Of a DNA stretch of 27,954 nucleotides, positions 24,732 through 27,954 are shown in pieces. The DNA lies in NCBI GenBank assembly GCA_002083565.1, contig MSXM01000043.1:18545-46498 (forward strand). Reading direction: 5' to 3'. Position 1 is the stretch's first letter, and every line of letters starts with the position of its first letter. The notes below the pieces were generated by a model. It saw nothing but the letters and a program-made list of their open reading frames with translations, was not told the DNA's origin and did no database searches. The stretch is from Nitrospira sp. ST-bin4. Its GTDB lineage: Bacteria > Nitrospirota > Nitrospiria > Nitrospirales > Nitrospiraceae. The position numbers were made by a program, and so were the translations under genes.

Positions 24732-25361
24732 CTACTGCGCCACATCTGCGGAACAAATTGTGAGGGGTGTAGTAAGTTGCTTGCCGTTTAATTGATAGCT
24801 ATAAACATACGCGTAGATGAATTTAAGTTTCTCAGCTTTGTCAGGCGACACTTGCTCCAAAACTCCCACATGCCCACCTGCGCTAACGGTTCCTGCGATA
24901 TTGGCCACTTTGAGTCGGCCCACCTCACCCTGCGCGTTCACTAGCTGAAGAAACACATCCGCACTCACTCCAGCCCAAGCAGACGGAGCTGCAATTCCAA
25001 TCGCAGTCGAGACCCATCCCGGTAAGGTAGTGGTCGCATTGTCATTGAGCCAGCCTTGAAGCGTCTTGGCTCGAGGTTCAGTCAGGGTATACTTTGCCGC
25101 CACGGTTGGCTCCTTCACTTTCAGACGCTTCAGGGTGGGTTCATCTAACTTCTTGGACATATTCGCTGGCTCTACACGCCCACCGATATGAGTCAGAGCA
25201 GGAGAATAGGCAGGGGTAAACATAGCATTGAAGCCTGCTTGCTGCGCTTCAGTGAGAATGCCTGAGCAGGTAAACCCGGCATGGGCAACGTCGAGGCTGA
25301 CCAACACATGTGCAAGAGCTGCAATGACCAAGGTGTTAGAGCGAGTTGTTACGCTTCTCAT
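24732..25361 (-). CDS. Secreted two-cysteine hypothetical protein
   Basis: The 209-aa product starts at the ATG preceded by AAGGAGA at 7 bases; an ATG eight codons earlier lacks such a site. A signal peptide ends at VAHA (about residue 28). The mature protein opens with GFTCSGILTEAQQAGF and closes with TICSADVAQ, so its two Cys, at opposite ends, may form one disulfide. A Gly/Ala-rich middle (GWVSTAIGIAAPSAWAGVSA) is followed by beta-like segments (VFLQLVNAQGEVGRLKVANI and FIYAYVYSYQLNG). No family is recognised. The neighbours are secreted proteins in the same orientation. Confidence 0.7.
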   Translation of the reverse strand: MRSVTTRSNTLVIAALAHVLVSLDVAHAGFTCSGILTEAQQAGFNAMFTPAYSPALTHIGGRVEPANMSKKLDEPTLKRLKVKEPTVAAKYTLTEPRAKTLQGWLNDNATTTLPGWVSTAIGIAAPSAWAGVSADVFLQLVNAQGEVGRLKVANIAGTVSAGGHVGVLEQVSPDKAEKLKFIYAYVYSYQLNGKQLTTPLTICSADVAQ

Positions 25362-25424
25362 AGACTGTCTCCTTAAAGAGGGCAATGAAATGTGGTTCCT
25401 CTGGACGGGTAGCCTGATTGGCCG

Positions 25425-25913
25425 TTATTTGTCCTTCAGGAGTTCTTTTAAAAGCTGACGAAATTGTGGGTCTTGACGGATGAGTAAGTCTAACGTTGAG
25501 GCCAGATGCTTTTTGATTGCATTGTCGGCCTCCTCTCCAAGTTTAGTTGAGAGTGAGGCCTTCGTATTATCGAGGTCGGCACGCAGTTTGTTCACCAGCG
25601 TTGTTAAGTCTGTAATGCTCTGCTCGGTTTGGAGATGGACATTGTCTATTTCATCTTTGGTATAGAGGACAAATAGTGACTTGTTGGCTTTTAATTCTTT
25701 GACATATGCATCGGTGGTGTCCGGCGTTTGATTAGATAATCTGAACTGTGTAGGTCGTGACAGATTCGAAAACGAGCAGTTGTGCATACTGGTGCCCCCG
25801 TGGAAGCCAGGTTGAAACTTGCATTCGAAGGTTGGCAATTCCACAGTTGCGCTCACTAGGGGTGAATAGGCGATAGTAACGACAAAAATGAAAGTGCTCC
25901 CGAAGGATTTCAT
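25425..25913 (-). CDS. Small secreted coiled-coil protein, paralogue B
   Basis: The 162-aa product starts at an ATG 6 bases after AAGGAGA. A signal peptide of about 22 residues (FVVTIAYSPLVSA) is followed by a mature N terminus with two Cys (FECKF and HNCSF). The central part has FVLYTKDEIDNVHL, then a coiled-coil-prone segment, then the tail IKKHLASTLDLLIRQDPQFR and a final KELLKDK. The central and tail motifs align with paralogues A and C, while the N-terminal domains diverge. It follows paralogue C by only 18 bases, consistent with tandem duplication. The function is unknown. Confidence 0.75.
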   Translation of the reverse strand: MKSFGSTFIFVVTIAYSPLVSATVELPTFECKFQPGFHGGTSMHNCSFSNLSRPTQFRLSNQTPDTTDAYVKELKANKSLFVLYTKDEIDNVHLQTEQSITDLTTLVNKLRADLDNTKASLSTKLGEEADNAIKKHLASTLDLLIRQDPQFRQLLKELLKDK

Positions 25914-25931
25914 AGTCTTCTCCTTTTCTAG

Positions 25932-26393
25932 CTAATTCTCCTTTAAGATCGTAGCGACGGTCTTTCTGAAATCGGGGTCGGAATCGATGAGCCCTCGCAA
26001 CACATCCCGAAGGTGGTCCTTAATGACCTTCTCGACTTTGTCGCCGATTTGCTTAGGCACTTCCGCTTTCACCACGTCTAGTTGGGCTTGGAAATCTTTT
26101 CTTAACTGGTTTATCGATCCATCTCTTTGTCTCAGAAAAGCGTCGACCTCATCCACCGCATACACTTTAGGTAGTCTCGCTTTTGCTGTCGCTTCCGCTT
26201 CGTCCTGACCAGACGTTCTAAGGACATTTCCTCCAAGATCAAATTGAAGGACGCAGCGCCAGCCAACTTGTCTCAGCGGTGTACCCTCACGTAGGGGGAG
26301 ACAGCTTAACGGGGGCACATCAACGACCGCCCAGGAGTGGATTGGAATAAGGCTAAAGCATGTAACTAAAACAGAGGTGCTCAGACGTTTCAT
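25932..26393 (-). CDS. Small secreted coiled-coil protein, paralogue C
   Basis: The 153-aa product is read from the ATG at 26393, which follows a GGGGGA site by about 10 bases; a start 12 codons earlier (26429) lacks a ribosome-binding site and would bury the signal peptide. The signal peptide ends near IHSWA. Two Cys (PLSC and WRC) lie in the mature N terminus. KVYAVDEVDAFLRQ is followed by heptad-like sequence and the tail VIKDHLRDVLRGLIDSDPDF. The tail matches paralogue A most closely. A 98-base gap separates it from the upstream 474-aa gene, so a separate promoter is possible. Confidence 0.72.
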   Translation of the reverse strand: MKRLSTSVLVTCFSLIPIHSWAVVDVPPLSCLPLREGTPLRQVGWRCVLQFDLGGNVLRTSGQDEAEATAKARLPKVYAVDEVDAFLRQRDGSINQLRKDFQAQLDVVKAEVPKQIGDKVEKVIKDHLRDVLRGLIDSDPDFRKTVATILKEN

Positions 26394-26491
26394 ATTCTTG
26401 AATCCCCCTGATGATAAGGTGGTTCCCATTCGGTTGGCAGATATCCTAACGTCTTGAGGAGGAACTGTTGGATATATGCCTCCCCCATCGC

Positions 26492-27916
26492 TCAGTTAAG
26501 TAGTGAGATCAGAGCCAAGTCCTTGAGTTGGTCCGCACTCAACTGCTCCCGCAGTCGAATTGAGGCAATCTCGGACACGACCCGATTCCTGAGCGCATCA
26601 AGCTTATGAAGCTCTGGACTGTGCTCAAGCTGGCCGCTTGCAAATTCTTCGGGTGTCATAATTCGCATTATGACTGTTTGTGTGTTCTTGTGTTTGTCTT
26701 TGTAAGGCAAAATTGCAAGCCATTCCTTTGTGGCTTCTTCATAATCGAACGTAAACGTATTGCCTTTCGGCCTGACCGTCTCGTTTAAAGTGGCTATACC
26801 ATTAGCAGGATTACTTGTGAGACGTTCCCACAAGAAGTCATAAATAAGGGTTTTTGTTGGAGCCCTAAGTTGCTGATGTAGGTAGTACATCAGAAGATTC
26901 TTTGCGAGCCGCAGATTGCCGTTGCTCCATTGCGTTCCAATTAGATCTTTGACCATGTCCTCATCCAGATGGGCATAGAGGTAGGGAAGAAGTAGATCGC
27001 CTGAAAGGAGGGCCTGTTGGGCTACGCCGATATTCAACAGTGCCTGTGAAGGCTCGAGTAATTGCAACGCATGCTTCGCTCGTATCCCCACGTTGTGATA
27101 TTTGGTTGCATCGCGAAGCTGGGATTCAGGGATCAACTGTTCCTGATCCTTATCCTCGTCGCTTAGAATGTAGTATGGCGACAGCCCGGCAGCAGTCTCA
27201 GCAACCTCCGTTGATGCTTCGACGTTCAATAACTTGGGGAACCATTCCATCTCAGAAGGGGAATGATTGGACGGTGGGATAAATGCACATTTGTCCTCAA
27301 GTTCTCGGATAGTATGCGATGGACGAAGCAGCCCCGCAATCACACGATCCAATTGGATGTTGCAAGCTGGGAGATTGGACAGGCTATTATTCGTTGCCAA
27401 TGTTGCAAGGGGAGTGAACCGATCCTTGTGAAATTTTACAAGCACTGCCAGTTTGTTCTTCTCGTCAGGTGTAACACTTGCGGTGTTATCTTGGGGATTA
27501 AGCTCTAGTTGGAACAGTGGGCTCAGTACCGTTCCGTCACTCAATAGCTTGTTCATTCCCTCTTTGCATTGACTAAATTGAGCCCGAGTGTCAGGGTTTC
27601 TAAAATATTCTGCCTTTTCCTGATAGGACAGTTTGTGATCTGCTGTCTTGCCGTAGGCGAGGGGATCGTCTATGTCAAGAAATAGAGAGCACGTCGCCGT
27701 TTGCATTTTAATGAAGCGAATCATGACCTCTCGATTGGTAAGGAGATCCTCATGGATGGCATCAGCCTTGGCCATTACTTCCATATGATTCCGTTGGACT
27801 GTCTGTGTGAGCAAGTCAATTTTGTTATGAAGTTGGTCAAGAGATGCCAACATCTTTTCTTGGTTCTCGAGGACCTTGTCGAGCTTCGCCTGAATCACGG
27901 TCAGCATCGAAACCAC
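26492..27916 (-). CDS. Coiled-coil hypothetical protein, probably continuing beyond the window edge
   Basis: A GTG at 27916 gives 474 aa, but the frame stays open upstream through the final poly-C tract to the window end, so the true N terminus may lie outside. Residues about 5-70 are strongly heptad-like (IQAKLDKVLENQEKMLASLD), predicting a coiled coil. The rest is mostly helical and mixed, with KHALQLLEPSQALLNIGVA and NLRLAKNLLMYYLHQQL, and few Cys. No signal peptide, enzyme motif or family is recognised. It is the first visible gene of the right-hand cluster and differs from the downstream proteins in lacking a visible export signal. Confidence 0.65.
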   Translation of the reverse strand: MVSMLTVIQAKLDKVLENQEKMLASLDQLHNKIDLLTQTVQRNHMEVMAKADAIHEDLLTNREVMIRFIKMQTATCSLFLDIDDPLAYGKTADHKLSYQEKAEYFRNPDTRAQFSQCKEGMNKLLSDGTVLSPLFQLELNPQDNTASVTPDEKNKLAVLVKFHKDRFTPLATLATNNSLSNLPACNIQLDRVIAGLLRPSHTIRELEDKCAFIPPSNHSPSEMEWFPKLLNVEASTEVAETAAGLSPYYILSDEDKDQEQLIPESQLRDATKYHNVGIRAKHALQLLEPSQALLNIGVAQQALLSGDLLLPYLYAHLDEDMVKDLIGTQWSNGNLRLAKNLLMYYLHQQLRAPTKTLIYDFLWERLTSNPANGIATLNETVRPKGNTFTFDYEEATKEWLAILPYKDKHKNTQTVIMRIMTPEEFASGQLEHSPELHKLDALRNRVVSEIASIRLREQLSADQLKDLALISLLN

Positions 27917-27933
27917 TTGTGCATCCCGACCAT

Positions 27934-27954
27934 CCCCCCCCCCCCCCCCCCCCC
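27934..27954. repeat. Terminal 21-base poly-C homopolymer
   Basis: The last 21 bases of the window are all C (poly-G on the coding strand of the adjacent gene). This could be a sequencing or assembly artefact at a contig end, since poly-G is a known false signal of two-colour chemistry, or a genuine phase-variable tract. Confidence 0.9.

Overview
The window looks like a bacterial chromosome contig. The left-flank OmpA/Pal-type lipoprotein with an extended linker resembles Nitrospira-type proteins, but that placement is from memory and no rRNA or housekeeping marker confirms it. There are three compositional zones. The flanks (about 1-2.8 kb and 23.3-27.95 kb) have moderate GC, with the right flank clearly AT-richer. 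The centre (2.9-22.4 kb) is strongly GC-rich with G/C-biased third codon positions, which suggests horizontal acquisition.

Left zone: a Pal-like lipoprotein (minus), a divergent 58-aa ORF and a 48-aa single-span membrane ORF, then a junction region. The junction holds the 3' half of a tRNA-Arg gene cut in the anticodon arm, a decayed tyrosine recombinase that has lost three catalytic residues, and about 1 kb further on the 3' end of a second tRNA. This is the usual scar of one or more integrative elements entering tRNA genes.

Central zone: one minus-strand operon of about 19.5 kb with eight genes, six of the seven junctions overlapping by 1-4 bases and the last with a 4-base gap. In transcription order it encodes four chymotrypsin/trypsin-like serine proteases (235, 516, 593 and 600 aa, each with visible His/Asp/Ser residues), an 1127-aa DUF6603-like protein, a 1082-aa protein with a central membrane hairpin, a 1763-aa protein with a long N-terminal coiled coil, and a 591-aa protein. 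None has a Sec signal peptide. I recognise phrases of the large proteins as recurring in uncharacterised proteins of other bacteria but know of no experimental function. This protease plus giant-protein operon is the best candidate for an undescribed system; a proteolytically matured intracellular or membrane-linked complex is my inference.

Right zone: after about 1.1 kb of apparently decayed DNA, a second minus-strand cluster of six genes encodes three paralogous small secreted coiled-coil proteins, a secreted protein with a likely permuted NlpC/P60-type His/Cys pair, a secreted two-cysteine protein and a 474-aa coiled-coil protein open to the window edge. The window ends in 21 consecutive C residues, possibly a contig-end artefact.
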